From CAVVAY01 sp963746465 (GTDB lineage: Bacteria > Actinomycetota > Actinomycetes > JACCUZ01), in the NCBI GenBank assembly GCA_963746465.1, contig CAVVAY010000007.1, positions 682,001-746,000 on the forward strand: 64,000 bases of DNA. The letters are read 5' to 3'. Made by a program: the position numbers and the translations under genes. The notes under the pieces were generated by a model. It worked only from the letters and a program-made list of their open reading frames with translations. It searched no databases and was not told where the DNA came from. Shown here one piece after another: positions 32,156 to 40,688 of this stretch (its first letter is position 1; each line of letters opens with the position of its first letter).

Positions 32156-32551
32156 TCAGACGCTGCGCTGACGGAGCAGGTCGCGGATCTCCTGCAGCAG
32201 CACGATGTCCTCGGTCGGCGCCGCGACCTCCGGCTCCTCGCCACGCTTGCGCCGCTCCATCAGCGCGTTCACCGGGACGACTACGACGAAGTAGACGACG
32301 GCCGCGACGATGATGAAGTAGATCAGCGCGCTGATGAGGGCGCCGATGTTCACGAACGTCTTGTCGTCGTCACCACGGAGGAAGAACCCGAGTGCCGGCG
32401 AGGTCGAGGACCCGGCCGCGTTGATGATCGGCTGCACGACGCTGTCGGTGAACGTCTTGATCACGGTGGCGAACGCGGTGCCGATGACCACGGCGACCGC
32501 GAGGTCGACGACGTTCCCGCGGAGCAGGAAGTCCTTGAATCCCTTGATCAC
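32156..32551 (-). CDS. mscL: Large-conductance mechanosensitive channel
   Basis: A 131-aa MscL. The N-terminal amphipathic helix and TM1 read IKGFKDFLLRGNVVDLAVAVVIG. The periplasmic loop carries LRGDDDKTFVNIGA, TM2 is ALIYFIIVAAVVYFVVVVPVN, and the C-terminal helix EDIVLLQEIRDLLRQ forms the cytosolic bundle. It opens under hypo-osmotic stress. GTG at 32551 is preceded by GGAGG. It is last in a minus-strand run fmdB-mtnP-SAF-mscL, a common actinobacterial neighbourhood. Confidence 0.95.
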   Translation of the reverse strand: MIKGFKDFLLRGNVVDLAVAVVIGTAFATVIKTFTDSVVQPIINAAGSSTSPALGFFLRGDDDKTFVNIGALISALIYFIIVAAVVYFVVVVPVNALMERRKRGEEPEVAAPTEDIVLLQEIRDLLRQRSV

Positions 32552-32624
32552 GTCTGCCTCCAAGCGGTCGGCGATTTCTTCACCTCTGCGGCGGTGCCCA
32601 CCCTGGCAGAGCGGACCGGGGCTG

Positions 32625-33290
32625 TCACGAGCCGCGCACCACGACCGACAGCCGGTCGGTGACCGCGGCGGCGGCGAGGCGCGCGGCGGTGGGCGAGCTG
32701 GTGGCGAGCAGCAGCAGCGCGCCGTCGCCCAGACCGGCCCCGAAGCCGGCCGAGGCTGGGCGGGGGACCGACAGCACCCGGACGCCAGCCGCGACGAGCC
32801 GGGCCTCGGCGCCGCCCTCCACGGTCGCCGCCAGCACGTCGACGTGGTCACCGGCGGCGAGCAGCGCGACCGCGTCGGTGTCGGCGATCCGGACCGGTGC
32901 CGCGACGAGGCCGGGCTCGAGCCCGCGCAAGGACGCTGGTCCGACCAGGCGGACGTCGGTCAGCACCTCCCCTCGGCGTACGGCGGAGACCACTGGTCGC
33001 TGGGTCGCCTGGCTCGCGCTGCGCAACGCGCCCTCGGGCACCGACCCGACGGGACGGCTGACCACTCGCAGGTCCCGCGGCTGCAGGGCCGCGCCGGGTG
33101 CGACGTCCCGCGCCGCGACGACGACTTGCACGCCAGGAGGCGGTGGCGGCGCCAGCGCGTGTATTGCGAAGGCGACCGATCCGGCCAGCAGGCCCGCGGT
33201 CAGCAGCCGCCGGCGCCAGGCCACGGCGCGGCGCAGCTCGCGCAGCCAGCGGTCCAGCCGTGCGGGGGAGACCTCGGCCGGCCAGGTCAC
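32625..33290 (-). CDS. SAF-domain protein (CpaB/RcpC-like)
   Basis: A 221-aa protein with one transmembrane helix (about residues 29-47, LLTAGLLAGSVAFAIHALA), a polyproline turn, then a SAF domain (VVVAARDVAPGAALQPRDLRVV; RRGEVLTDVRLV; LLAAGDHVDVLA). SAF/RcpC proteins assist Flp pilus assembly, but this stand-alone form next to mscL is widespread in actinobacteria lacking pili genes nearby and its role is unknown. It is encoded 13 nt downstream of mtnP on the same strand. Confidence 0.85.
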   Translation of the reverse strand: MTWPAEVSPARLDRWLRELRRAVAWRRRLLTAGLLAGSVAFAIHALAPPPPPGVQVVVAARDVAPGAALQPRDLRVVSRPVGSVPEGALRSASQATQRPVVSAVRRGEVLTDVRLVGPASLRGLEPGLVAAPVRIADTDAVALLAAGDHVDVLAATVEGGAEARLVAAGVRVLSVPRPASAGFGAGLGDGALLLLATSSPTAARLAAAAVTDRLSVVVRGS

Positions 33291-33303
33291 CGCCGACTCG
33301 CCC

Positions 33304-34131
33304 TCACGGCAGGTCGAACGGCAGCTTCTGGCCGTCGGTCGCGTGCCGGCACGCGCAGTCGGCGTCTGGAGCGGGCAGGGCGCCGAGCGCGTCGACCAGC
33401 AGGTCCCGGACGCCGGTGATGTTCTCGGCGAACACCCGCAGGACCTCCTCGTGCGTCACGCCCTCACCGTGCTCGAGGCCGGCGTCGAGGTCGGTGACCA
33501 GAGCGACGGAGGTGTAGCAGAGGCCCAGCTCGCGGGCCAGTGACGCCTCCGGTACGCCGGTCATGCCCACCACCGACCAGCCCTGCGCCGCGTGCCACAA
33601 CGACTCGGCGCGGGTGGAGAACCGTGGGCCGTTGACCACGACGAGGGTGCCGCCGTCGACCACCGGCAGGTCGCGGGCGCGCCCGGCCGACAGCGCGACC
33701 TGACGGCCGTTCGGGCAGTAGGGGTCAGCGAACGCGATGTGCACCACCGGGCCGACGTCGTCGAAGAAGGTGTGGCGGCGGCCCCAGGTGCGGTCGACGA
33801 CCTGGTCAGGCACCACGATGGTGCCCGGGCCGTGCTCGGCCTTGAGCGACCCGACCGCGCAGGGGGCGAGCACCTGCCTCACGCCGAGCGCGCGCAGTGC
33901 CCAGATGTTGGCGCGGTAGTTGACCAGGTGCGGCGGGAAGCGGTGGTCGCGTCCGTGACGCGGGACGAACGCCACCCTCCGGCCACCCACCGTCGCGACG
34001 GTCAGCGGGTCGCTGGGTGCACCGAACGGGGTGTCGAGCTCGACCTGGTCACCGTCGAGCAGGGCATAGAGGCCGGACCCGCCGATCACGCCGAGGTCGG
34101 CCCGCGGCCCGTCGTACGTCGCAGTCGCCAT
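33304..34131 (-). CDS. mtnP: S-methyl-5'-thioadenosine phosphorylase
   Basis: A 275-aa phosphorylase splitting MTA to adenine and 5-methylthioribose-1-phosphate in methionine salvage. LGVIGGSGLYAL starts the domain; FVPRHGRDHRFPPHLVNYRANIWALR is the phosphate-binding stretch; NGPRFSTRAES and VVGMTGVPEASLARELGLCY are the purine/ribose-binding blocks. PNP-like paralogues differ at GMTGVPE, favouring MTA or a dual-specificity enzyme. The ATG at 34131 is immediately before the core. FmdB is 52 nt upstream on the same strand. Confidence 0.9.
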   Translation of the reverse strand: MATATYDGPRADLGVIGGSGLYALLDGDQVELDTPFGAPSDPLTVATVGGRRVAFVPRHGRDHRFPPHLVNYRANIWALRALGVRQVLAPCAVGSLKAEHGPGTIVVPDQVVDRTWGRRHTFFDDVGPVVHIAFADPYCPNGRQVALSAGRARDLPVVDGGTLVVVNGPRFSTRAESLWHAAQGWSVVGMTGVPEASLARELGLCYTSVALVTDLDAGLEHGEGVTHEEVLRVFAENITGVRDLLVDALGALPAPDADCACRHATDGQKLPFDLP

Positions 34132-34183
34132 GGCGCACGACCCTAGCGAGGCGCGGACCGGTCTCGGTCGGCGTCCACACCGC

Positions 34184-34582
34184 TCAGGCGGCGCTGCCCT
34201 TTGTGGACGAGGTGCTGGGGGCGGCAGCAGGCTTCGACGTCTTGGAGTCCTTGCTGCCGGCGCTCTTGCCGCTGCTCGCGGCGGCGTCGGACTTCGTCGA
34301 CTCCGTCGCAGACCCGTTCTTGCCGTCGGTCGTGCTGCCGGAGCTGCCGTCGGCCTTGCCGTCGGACTTGCCATCTGTCTTGGCCCCGACCTCGGCGGGC
34401 TTCTTGTCCCGGCTGTCGTTGCGGTAGAAGCCGGAGCCCTTGAACACGATCCCGACGTTGCCGAAGACCTTGCGCAGGCGGCCGGAGCAGACAGGGCACT
34501 CGGTCAGGGCGTCGTCGGTGAAGGACTGCACGGCCTCGAGGTCGTGGCCGCACTCGGTGCAGGCGTACTGGTACGTCGGCAC
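34184..34582 (-). CDS. FmdB-family zinc-ribbon protein with Ser/Lys tail
   Basis: A 132-aa protein. The first about 55 residues are an FmdB zinc ribbon with C8, C11, C29 and C32 (PTYQYACTECG; LTECPVCSGRLRKVF). They are followed by GIVFKGSGFYRNDSR, the conserved end of the domain. The rest is a low-complexity Lys/Ser/Gly tail. The regulatory role suggested by the name FmdB is weakly supported. GTG start at 34582. Usually close to 5-formyl-THF cyclo-ligase in actinobacteria; here that gene is about 19 kb away. Confidence 0.9.
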   Translation of the reverse strand: MPTYQYACTECGHDLEAVQSFTDDALTECPVCSGRLRKVFGNVGIVFKGSGFYRNDSRDKKPAEVGAKTDGKSDGKADGSSGSTTDGKNGSATESTKSDAAASSGKSAGSKDSKTSKPAAAPSTSSTKGSAA

Positions 34583-34701
34583 GGACGTCCTCCTCGGTGC
34601 TCGTGCCAGGCCCTGGCACTCCCTGCTGTCGAGTGCTAATGATGCGTCATCGCCGCCGCCCCGGCAACCTGGTCGAGGCAGCGGCAATGACCGCGGAGGT
34701 C

Positions 34702-35628
34702 TCAGCAGCCGCGCGCGCCGCCTGCGGCGGACGGGCTGTGGCAGGTGTCCTGACCCGTACCGCCACGGATGAGGTCCGCCCCCGGGCCGCCCCAGACGGT
34801 GTCGTCGCCCCCGCCGGCCTCGATGACGTCCAGGCCCTCCCCGCCGCGGATGGTGTCGTCGGCTGCTCCGCCGCGGAGGTAGTCGTCCCCGTCGCTGCCG
34901 CGGATGAAGTCGTCGTCGTCCCCACCACGGACCCGGTCCGCCCCGGGGCCACCCTTCAGCTTGTCCGAGCCGTCGCCGCCCTGGACCGTGTCGTCGCCGG
35001 GGCCGCCGACCATGATGTCCCGGTCCTGCCGGCCGAACATCAGGTCCGCGTCGGAGCCGCCGACCATGAGGTCGATGCCGTAGCTGCCCCACAGCCGGTT
35101 GCGGCCGGGTCCGCCGCGCAGGTTGTCGTGGCCGGCGCCACCGTTGAGGATCTCCAGCCGCCCAGCGGTCTGCGGATCGTCCGCGGGGACGCCGACGTTG
35201 TCACCGCCCAGGATCTGGTCCGCGCCGGCGTCGCCGTAGAGCTTGTCCACGCCGCCCTGACCGTCGATCCGGTCGTTGCCGTCGCCGCCGTGGACGACGT
35301 CGTACCCGGTCGTCGTCTCCGCGTACGGCCCGGTCTCGCCGGTGCTCTGCAGCGAGTTGTCGCCCGCACAGACCATGTCGTCGCCGCCGAGGCCGGTGAT
35401 GGTGTCGCCCCCGCCGAGGCCGAGGATCACGTCGATGCCCTCGGTGCCGGTGATCGTGTCGCCCGCGGGGGTGCCGACGATGGTCGGAAGCTGCCCGAAG
35501 CAGGTCAGCGGCGGTTCGGCAGCTGCGCTGCTCGTGGCGCCGACGAGCAGTGCGGCCGTACCGAGCAGGCCGGCGGCGCCGGCGGCCAGCAGCGTGGAAC
35601 GGAACGGGGCAAGGGCCTGTCGTGTCAT
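34702..35628 (-). CDS. Secreted RTX-like calcium-binding repeat protein
   Basis: A 308-aa exported protein: Sec signal (about residues 1-37, ending SSAAA), then roughly twenty nonapeptide-type GGxGxDxhx repeats from about residue 50 to the end (for example GGDGNDRIDG, GGPGADRVRG, GGDDDDFIRG). The repeats fold as a calcium-filled beta roll. No toxin, protease or lipase domain and no type I secretion genes are present, and the Sec signal suggests extracellular display by another route. A Cys pair flanks the ends (TCFGQ; CHSPSAAGGARGC). Divergent from the pentapeptide-DinB gene. The function may be adhesive or structural. Confidence 0.85.
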   Translation of the reverse strand: MTRQALAPFRSTLLAAGAAGLLGTAALLVGATSSAAAEPPLTCFGQLPTIVGTPAGDTITGTEGIDVILGLGGGDTITGLGGDDMVCAGDNSLQSTGETGPYAETTTGYDVVHGGDGNDRIDGQGGVDKLYGDAGADQILGGDNVGVPADDPQTAGRLEILNGGAGHDNLRGGPGRNRLWGSYGIDLMVGGSDADLMFGRQDRDIMVGGPGDDTVQGGDGSDKLKGGPGADRVRGGDDDDFIRGSDGDDYLRGGAADDTIRGGEGLDVIEAGGGDDTVWGGPGADLIRGGTGQDTCHSPSAAGGARGC

Positions 35629-35767
35629 GGGCTTCTTCCGTCGGTGGATCAGTTCGTCATGCGTGGTCGAGGACGCAGCGAGGTCCCGAGTGGTTCGGAC
35701 GAACACGACACACTGGCACAAAAGCCCCGGGATCTGACCTGTCGGCAGGTGTGGCTAACGTCACGCC

Positions 35768-36574
35768 ATGGCCGACTTCCACCAGCAGGACCTCGCCGAC
35801 TCCCGCTTCGAGCAGGTCCACCTGCAGCGGGCGAGGTTCCACCAGGTCCACCTCAACGACGCCGACTTCGACGACGTCGACCTGAGCGGTGCACAGTTCC
35901 GCGAGGTCTTCTTCAAGGATGTCGTGATGCGTGGCAGCGCCTTCGTCAACTCGCGGATCGAGGGTGAGATCGAGGGCCTCACCGTCAACGGCGTGGACGT
36001 CGCGCCGCTGGTCCAGGCCGAGCTGGAGCGTCGCGAGCCGGACCTGGCGAAGATGCGCCCCACCGACCCGGACGGGTTCCGCGAGGCGTGGGCCACCCTC
36101 GAACGCCTGTGGGCCGACACCGTCGAGCGCGCCCGCAAGCTGCCGGAGGCCGCGCTGCACGAGCAGGTCGACGGCGAGTGGTCGTTCATCGAGACGCTGC
36201 GGCACCTGGCGTTCGCGACCGAGTGCTGGCTGCACCGCGCGATCCTCGGCGACCCGAGCCCGTGGGCGCCGCTGTCGCTGCCGTGGGACGGGATGCCCGA
36301 CACCGAGGGCGTGCCGCGGGACCGCGAGACACAACCCTCGCTCGAGGACGCCCTTGAGCTGCGGCTCGACCGGCAGGCAGCGGTACGCCGGTACGTCGAC
36401 GCGCTGGACGACGCGACGCTCTCCTCCGACACCGTCCCCGTCGAAGGGCCGGGCTGGCCGGAGTCCCGCAGCTATCCGGTGCGCGAGTGCCTGCTCACAC
36501 TGCTCAACGAGGAATGGTGGCATCGCCAGTACGCGCTGCGCGACCTTGCGGTGCTCGAGGAGCGGCACGCCTGA
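35768..36574 (+). CDS. Pentapeptide-repeat/DinB-like fusion protein
   Basis: A 268-aa cytosolic protein. Residues about 5-60 are pentapeptide-like repeats (DLADSRFEQVHLQRARFHQVHLNDADFDDVDLSGAQF, broken by hydrophobic centres). From about 95 a DinB/MDMPI-like four-helix domain follows, with FIETLRHLAFATECWLHRAIL and a late TLLNEEWWHRQYALRDL. The His residues of these two segments are likely metal ligands. This fusion is known from actinobacteria but its substrate is not. The ATG start directly opens the first repeat. Divergent from the RTX-like gene across 139 nt. Confidence 0.85.
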   Translation: MADFHQQDLADSRFEQVHLQRARFHQVHLNDADFDDVDLSGAQFREVFFKDVVMRGSAFVNSRIEGEIEGLTVNGVDVAPLVQAELERREPDLAKMRPTDPDGFREAWATLERLWADTVERARKLPEAALHEQVDGEWSFIETLRHLAFATECWLHRAILGDPSPWAPLSLPWDGMPDTEGVPRDRETQPSLEDALELRLDRQAAVRRYVDALDDATLSSDTVPVEGPGWPESRSYPVRECLLTLLNEEWWHRQYALRDLAVLEERHA

Positions 36575-36611
36575 CGCACGGCTGGTTCTGGCGGAGAGCT
36601 AGGCTGGGCGG

Positions 36612-37160
36612 GTGTCCGCGCTACGGATGGTTCGCTCGGCCGTCGTCGGGCTGAGCGCGATCGGGTTGGCTCTGCTGGGCCACCTGACCGGCGGCGGCGC
36701 GACGCCCGAGCCAGGCGCTCTGACGATGCCGGTCATCGTCGTCCTGCTGGTGAGCTACGGCCTCTCGGCCCGGCGTTGGACCATCGGGCCGCTGGTGGCG
36801 CTGCTGCTCGGTGCGCAGGTGCTCTTCCACGTGGCTTTCGCCGACGCGACCCATAGCCACCATGCGATCTTCGCGGGGACCGGCGCGATGTCCCCGGGAC
36901 ATCCGGCGCTGCCCATGGTGGCCGGGCACATCGCAGCCGCCGGGCTCACCGCGCTACTTCTCCGGCGCGGCGAGAACTGGCTCTCGAGTCTCGTGGCGCT
37001 GCTGGCGCGAGCCTGGCGGGCTGCGCGCATCGCTGCCGTGGGGCCGGTGGACGCCACCCGGGGAGTCGCGGGATCTCCACCCGGCGGGCTCCCGGCGGCG
37101 CTCGACCTGCTCGAGCACGTGGTCGCCCGACGCGGCCCGCCGGCGCGCCTGGCCGTCTGA
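36612..37160 (+). CDS. Membrane protein of the copper cluster
   Basis: A 182-aa protein with four predicted transmembrane helices and a His-rich loop (FADATHSHHAIFAGTGAMSPGHPALPMVAGH) that could bind copper. The family is not recognised by name, but similar proteins sit beside YcnI/CopC genes. The GTG at 36612 has TAGGCT at 36600-36605, 6 nt before it, so the message is probably leaderless. It precedes the YcnI gene by about 100 nt on the same strand. Role in copper handling is inferred from the loop and neighbours. Confidence 0.68.
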   Translation: MSALRMVRSAVVGLSAIGLALLGHLTGGGATPEPGALTMPVIVVLLVSYGLSARRWTIGPLVALLLGAQVLFHVAFADATHSHHAIFAGTGAMSPGHPALPMVAGHIAAAGLTALLLRRGENWLSSLVALLARAWRAARIAAVGPVDATRGVAGSPPGGLPAALDLLEHVVARRGPPARLAV

Positions 37161-37261
37161 CTCCCGTTTCCTCCGGGCTTCCTGCCTACCTACATCTGCT
37201 CCGACCAGTCGGACGCTCCGTTGCGCGCGCCTCCGCGCGCCGTTGAAAGGGCCTTTCCCGC

Positions 37262-38023
37262 ATGCCAGGTTCTCGCCGTCCCCGCACGTCTGCCGCGAGC
37301 CGCCGGTTCGGGGTGACGCTCGCCGCAGCGCTCGCTGCACTCGTCGCCGCCGCGGTTCCGTCTGCCGCGCACGTCACCGTGTCATCGCCGGACGCCGCGC
37401 CAGGCGGCTTCGGCAAGCTGATCGTCCGCGTCCCGACCGAGTCGGACACCTCGTCCACCACGAAGGTGCAGGTCCAGCTGCCCGCTGACACCCCGTTCGC
37501 GTTCGTGTCGACAAAGCCGCACGCAGGCTGGACGGTCGCCACCACCGAACGCACTCTCGCCGACCCGATCACCGTGGAGGGCTTCACCTTGTCGAAGGCG
37601 GTCGCCACCGTCACCTGGACTGCCTCCGAGGCGAGCACCGGCATCGCCCCGGGTCAGTTCGACGAGTTCGAGCTGTCCCTGGGGCCGTTCCCGTCCGACG
37701 TCGACACATTGTCGTTCCCGGCGACCCAGACCTACTCCGACGGGGCCGTCGTCGCCTGGGACCAGGATGTGGTGAAGGGCCAGGACGAGCCTGAGCATCC
37801 GTCGCCGATCCTCGAGCTCGCTTCGGCGACGCAAACCGAGGATGCCGCCCAGAACGACTCGGGTAGCGATGGTGCCAGCGATGACGTCGTGCAGGCGACG
37901 GACTCCACCGACGCCACGGCACGTTGGCTGGCGGGGACTGCTTTGGTCGTTGCCGCGGTGGGTCTCGTGATGGCGGCCCTGTCCGCGCTCGGTGTTGTGG
38001 GCCGACGGAGGACGTCGGCATGA
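37262..38023 (+). CDS. YcnI-family (DUF1775) copper-binding membrane protein
   Basis: A 253-aa protein: signal peptide cleaved after AAA so that H37 (HVTVSSPDAAPGG) becomes the N-terminal copper-binding histidine as in YcnI. A DUF1775 beta domain follows to about residue 180, then a disordered acidic linker and a C-terminal transmembrane helix. YcnI proteins bind Cu(II) outside the membrane and work with CopC/CopD-like partners. The ATG at 37262 has a poor Shine-Dalgarno. The 3' end overlaps copC by 4 nt (ATGA). Confidence 0.9.
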   Translation: MPGSRRPRTSAASRRFGVTLAAALAALVAAAVPSAAHVTVSSPDAAPGGFGKLIVRVPTESDTSSTTKVQVQLPADTPFAFVSTKPHAGWTVATTERTLADPITVEGFTLSKAVATVTWTASEASTGIAPGQFDEFELSLGPFPSDVDTLSFPATQTYSDGAVVAWDQDVVKGQDEPEHPSPILELASATQTEDAAQNDSGSDGASDDVVQATDSTDATARWLAGTALVVAAVGLVMAALSALGVVGRRRTSA

Positions 38024-38607
38024 CGTCGCGCCAGCGCCGTACCCCTGCCGCCGTGGCCGTCCTCGCCGCGGTGCTCGCGGTCACGGGCGGACTCGTGTGG
38101 CTGGGGGCGGCGCCGGCGTTGGCGCACGCCAACCTGGTGCGGGCGGTGCCCGGGGACGGTGCGACAGTGACCACCGCCCCGGGCCGGGTGCGGCTGGTGT
38201 TCGACGAGAACGTGCGGACACCGGCGGCCGTCGTGGTGACCGGACCGACCGGCAGGCAGGTCGAGCAGGGGCAGGTGTGGGTGCTGGACAACACAGCCAA
38301 CGTCCGCGTCGATGTGACGGCGGCCGGCCGGTACACGGTGGCGTTCCGGGTGGTGTCGGCTGACGGGCACCCCGTCTCGGCGCGGACCACCTTCCGGTTC
38401 ACGCCTGGCGGCAGCGCCCAGCCGGGAACGCGGGCAGAGCATGCGGGTCACGACAGCGACGCGGACGGCGGCTCGAGCCCGGGCCGGGTCATCGCCATCG
38501 TGGCCGCCCTCGGACTGCTCGCCGGGCTGGCGCTGCTGACGGTGCGCCGGATGCCGGGCGGCATCGTGAACCCCGGCCGTAGCCCCGACCGCCGGGGATC
38601 GCCGTGA
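38020..38607 (+). CDS. CopC-domain copper-binding protein
   Basis: A 195-aa protein: signal peptide ending in ALA, mature N-terminal H36 (HANLVRAVPGDGATV) and a second His in ADGHPVSARTTF. With an intervening Asp these form the Cu(II) site of CopC. A His/Asp-rich linker (EHAGHDSDADGG) and a C-terminal transmembrane helix follow. It probably hands copper to the CopD part of the next protein. The start overlaps the YcnI stop and its stop overlaps the next start. Confidence 0.92.
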   Translation: MTSRQRRTPAAVAVLAAVLAVTGGLVWLGAAPALAHANLVRAVPGDGATVTTAPGRVRLVFDENVRTPAAVVVTGPTGRQVEQGQVWVLDNTANVRVDVTAAGRYTVAFRVVSADGHPVSARTTFRFTPGGSAQPGTRAEHAGHDSDADGGSSPGRVIAIVAALGLLAGLALLTVRRMPGGIVNPGRSPDRRGSP

Positions 38608-40688
38608 CGAGCACGAAGGGCTCGACTCCTGCTCTGCGCCACAGCGGCGCCACCGAAGTGTCCCGCGGCGAGCTGTGGCGGTGGGTCGCCGGCGCGGCCC
38701 TGGTAACGATGTCGGTGCTGGTCGTGGTGCTGCTCGCCGGCGGTGGCGCACCGCAGCCGGTGCCGGCAGGCCTGCCGGACTCCGGCCCGGTGACCGGGTG
38801 GGGGCTGCCGTCGGTGCGGCTGCTCGCGGACCTGGCCGGGCTGGCTGCTGTCGGGCTGCTGCTGGCGGCCGGGTTGCTGCTGTCCTCGCCGGAGCAGAGG
38901 CTGGCCGACGGCCCGGCCCGCGCGGCGACCCTGGCCGGGCGGGTGTCGGGGGTATGGCTGCTGGCCGTGATGGTGCAGATCGTGCTGACGGTGTCGGACA
39001 TCTTCGGCGTCCCGCCGTCGCAGGCGACCGACGCGACCGTGCTGCGGAGCTTCCTCGGGCAGACGTCACAGGGCCGTGGGCTGCTGGTGCAGGCGGCGCT
39101 TGTCGTCGTGGTCGCGGGTCTGGCGCGGGCCGCGACCTCACCGCGGGGCGCGGTGCTCGCGCTGGTGTTCGCGGTGGCCGCGATGACCCCGCCGGCCCTG
39201 ACCGGGCACTCGGCCTCCTCCGGCAGCCACGAGCTGGCGGTCGCCAGCCTGCTCCTACACCTGGTCGCGGCGGCACTGTGGGTCGGCGGCCTTGCCGGCT
39301 TGGCATGGGTATCGGCAGTGGCGGGCTCCGCCGATGCCCTGCGGTCGGCGGTGCCGAGGTTCTCGACGTTGGCCGCGTGGTGCTTCGCCGCAGTCGCGGT
39401 GTCCGGCGTCGTCAACGCCGGCGTCCGTCTCGGCGGAGCGGCGCCGCTGCTGACCTCGGCGTACGGCGGGCTGGTGCTCGCGAAGGTGGCGGCGCTCGTG
39501 GTGCTTGGCGCATTCGGCTGGTGGCACCGACGGCGCACCGTGGCCGCGATCGGCGGTGGTCAGAGGCCGGCGACGCGGCTCTTCGTGTCGGTGGCCGCGG
39601 CCGAGCTGGTGGTGATGGCCGCAACGGTCGCGCTGGCCGTCGGCCTGTCCCGCACGCCGACCCCGGTCGGCGAAGGATCGCGGCCCTCACCGGCCGGCGA
39701 GCTGCTCGGGTTCCCGATGCCCGGACCGCCCACGGCTGCGCGGTTGCTCGTCGGCTGGGTGCCGGACGGCTTCGCCCTGACCTTCCTGGTGCTGGCCGCG
39801 ACGCTCTACGCGGCCGGGGTGCTGGCGCTGCGGCGCCGCGGCGACAGCTGGCCGGTCGGCCGCAGCATCGCGTGGGCACTGGGACTGGCGGTGTTCGCCT
39901 GGGCCACGGTCGGCGGTCTCGGGCTGTACTCGCACGTGCTCTTCTCGGCGCACATGGTCGCCCACATGCTGCTGAGCATGGTGGCGCCGATCGGGCTGGT
40001 GCTCGGCGCTCCGGTCACGCTGGCGCTGCGCGCGCTGCCCGGGCCGCGGGTCAGGGGGGAGGCGTCGCCGCGCGGCATGCTGACCGCGGCCCTGCACTCC
40101 CGGGTGGTGGCGGTGGTCGCGCACCCGCTGGTGGCGTTCGCGCTGTTCGTCGGCAGCCTGTACGCCCTCTACTTCACCGACCTGTTCCCGACGCTGATGG
40201 CGAACCACCTCGGGCACGTCGCGATGGAGTTCCACTTCCTCGCCGTCGGCTCGCTGTTCTTCTGGGTGCTGGTCGGCATCGACCCGGCGCCGCGACGGCT
40301 GCCCCCGATTGCCCGCATCGTGCTGCTGTTCGCGGCGATGCCTTTCCACGCGTTCTTCTCGATCGCGCTGATGAGTACGACCGAGCTCCTCGCACCGGGC
40401 TACTACCTGCGCCTGGACCGGCCGTACTGGACCGACCTCCTCGCCGACCAGCACCTCGGCGGCGGCATCGGCTGGGCCATGGGCGAGCTGCCCATCCTGC
40501 TCGTGCTGGCCGCCGTCTTCGTGCAGTGGGCACGCTCGGACGCCCGAGAGGCCCGCCGCTTCGACCGGGGCACCGACGACGAGCTCACCCGGTACAACGC
40601 CCGGCTCGCCCAGCTGCAGGCGCGCTCCGAGGCCACCGGGCGTTCACCTTCGGACCCGCAGACCCCAACGGAAGGTCGCACTCGATGA
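38604..40688 (+). CDS. CopD-CtaG (caa3-type) fusion membrane protein
   Basis: A 694-aa polytopic protein. Residues about 25-370 are CopD-like with eight or so helices (His in LTGHSASSGSHELAV and LHLVAAALWVGGLAGL). From about 380 a cytochrome c oxidase assembly Caa3_CtaG domain follows (LYSHVLFSAHMVAHMLLSMVAPIG; LGHVAMEFHFLAVGSLFFW; PFHAFFSIALM). The two parts together suggest copper import linked to oxidase Cu-site loading. GTG start overlaps the copC stop, ATGA overlap with the next gene at the other end. Confidence 0.9.
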   Translation: MTSTKGSTPALRHSGATEVSRGELWRWVAGAALVTMSVLVVVLLAGGGAPQPVPAGLPDSGPVTGWGLPSVRLLADLAGLAAVGLLLAAGLLLSSPEQRLADGPARAATLAGRVSGVWLLAVMVQIVLTVSDIFGVPPSQATDATVLRSFLGQTSQGRGLLVQAALVVVVAGLARAATSPRGAVLALVFAVAAMTPPALTGHSASSGSHELAVASLLLHLVAAALWVGGLAGLAWVSAVAGSADALRSAVPRFSTLAAWCFAAVAVSGVVNAGVRLGGAAPLLTSAYGGLVLAKVAALVVLGAFGWWHRRRTVAAIGGGQRPATRLFVSVAAAELVVMAATVALAVGLSRTPTPVGEGSRPSPAGELLGFPMPGPPTAARLLVGWVPDGFALTFLVLAATLYAAGVLALRRRGDSWPVGRSIAWALGLAVFAWATVGGLGLYSHVLFSAHMVAHMLLSMVAPIGLVLGAPVTLALRALPGPRVRGEASPRGMLTAALHSRVVAVVAHPLVAFALFVGSLYALYFTDLFPTLMANHLGHVAMEFHFLAVGSLFFWVLVGIDPAPRRLPPIARIVLLFAAMPFHAFFSIALMSTTELLAPGYYLRLDRPYWTDLLADQHLGGGIGWAMGELPILLVLAAVFVQWARSDAREARRFDRGTDDELTRYNARLAQLQARSEATGRSPSDPQTPTEGRTR

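Noticed and set aside
34597..35967. Long open frame on the plus strand across the RTX-like gene
   Set aside because: It is the complement of periodic Gly/Asp repeat codons, which keep several frames open. The minus-strand protein has a signal peptide and regular repeats, while the plus frame has no recognisable domain.
37245..37257. GAAAGGGCCTTTC palindrome just before the YcnI start as a copper operator
   Set aside because: It lies where a Shine-Dalgarno would be, has no second copy elsewhere in the cluster and matches no copper-regulator site known to me.
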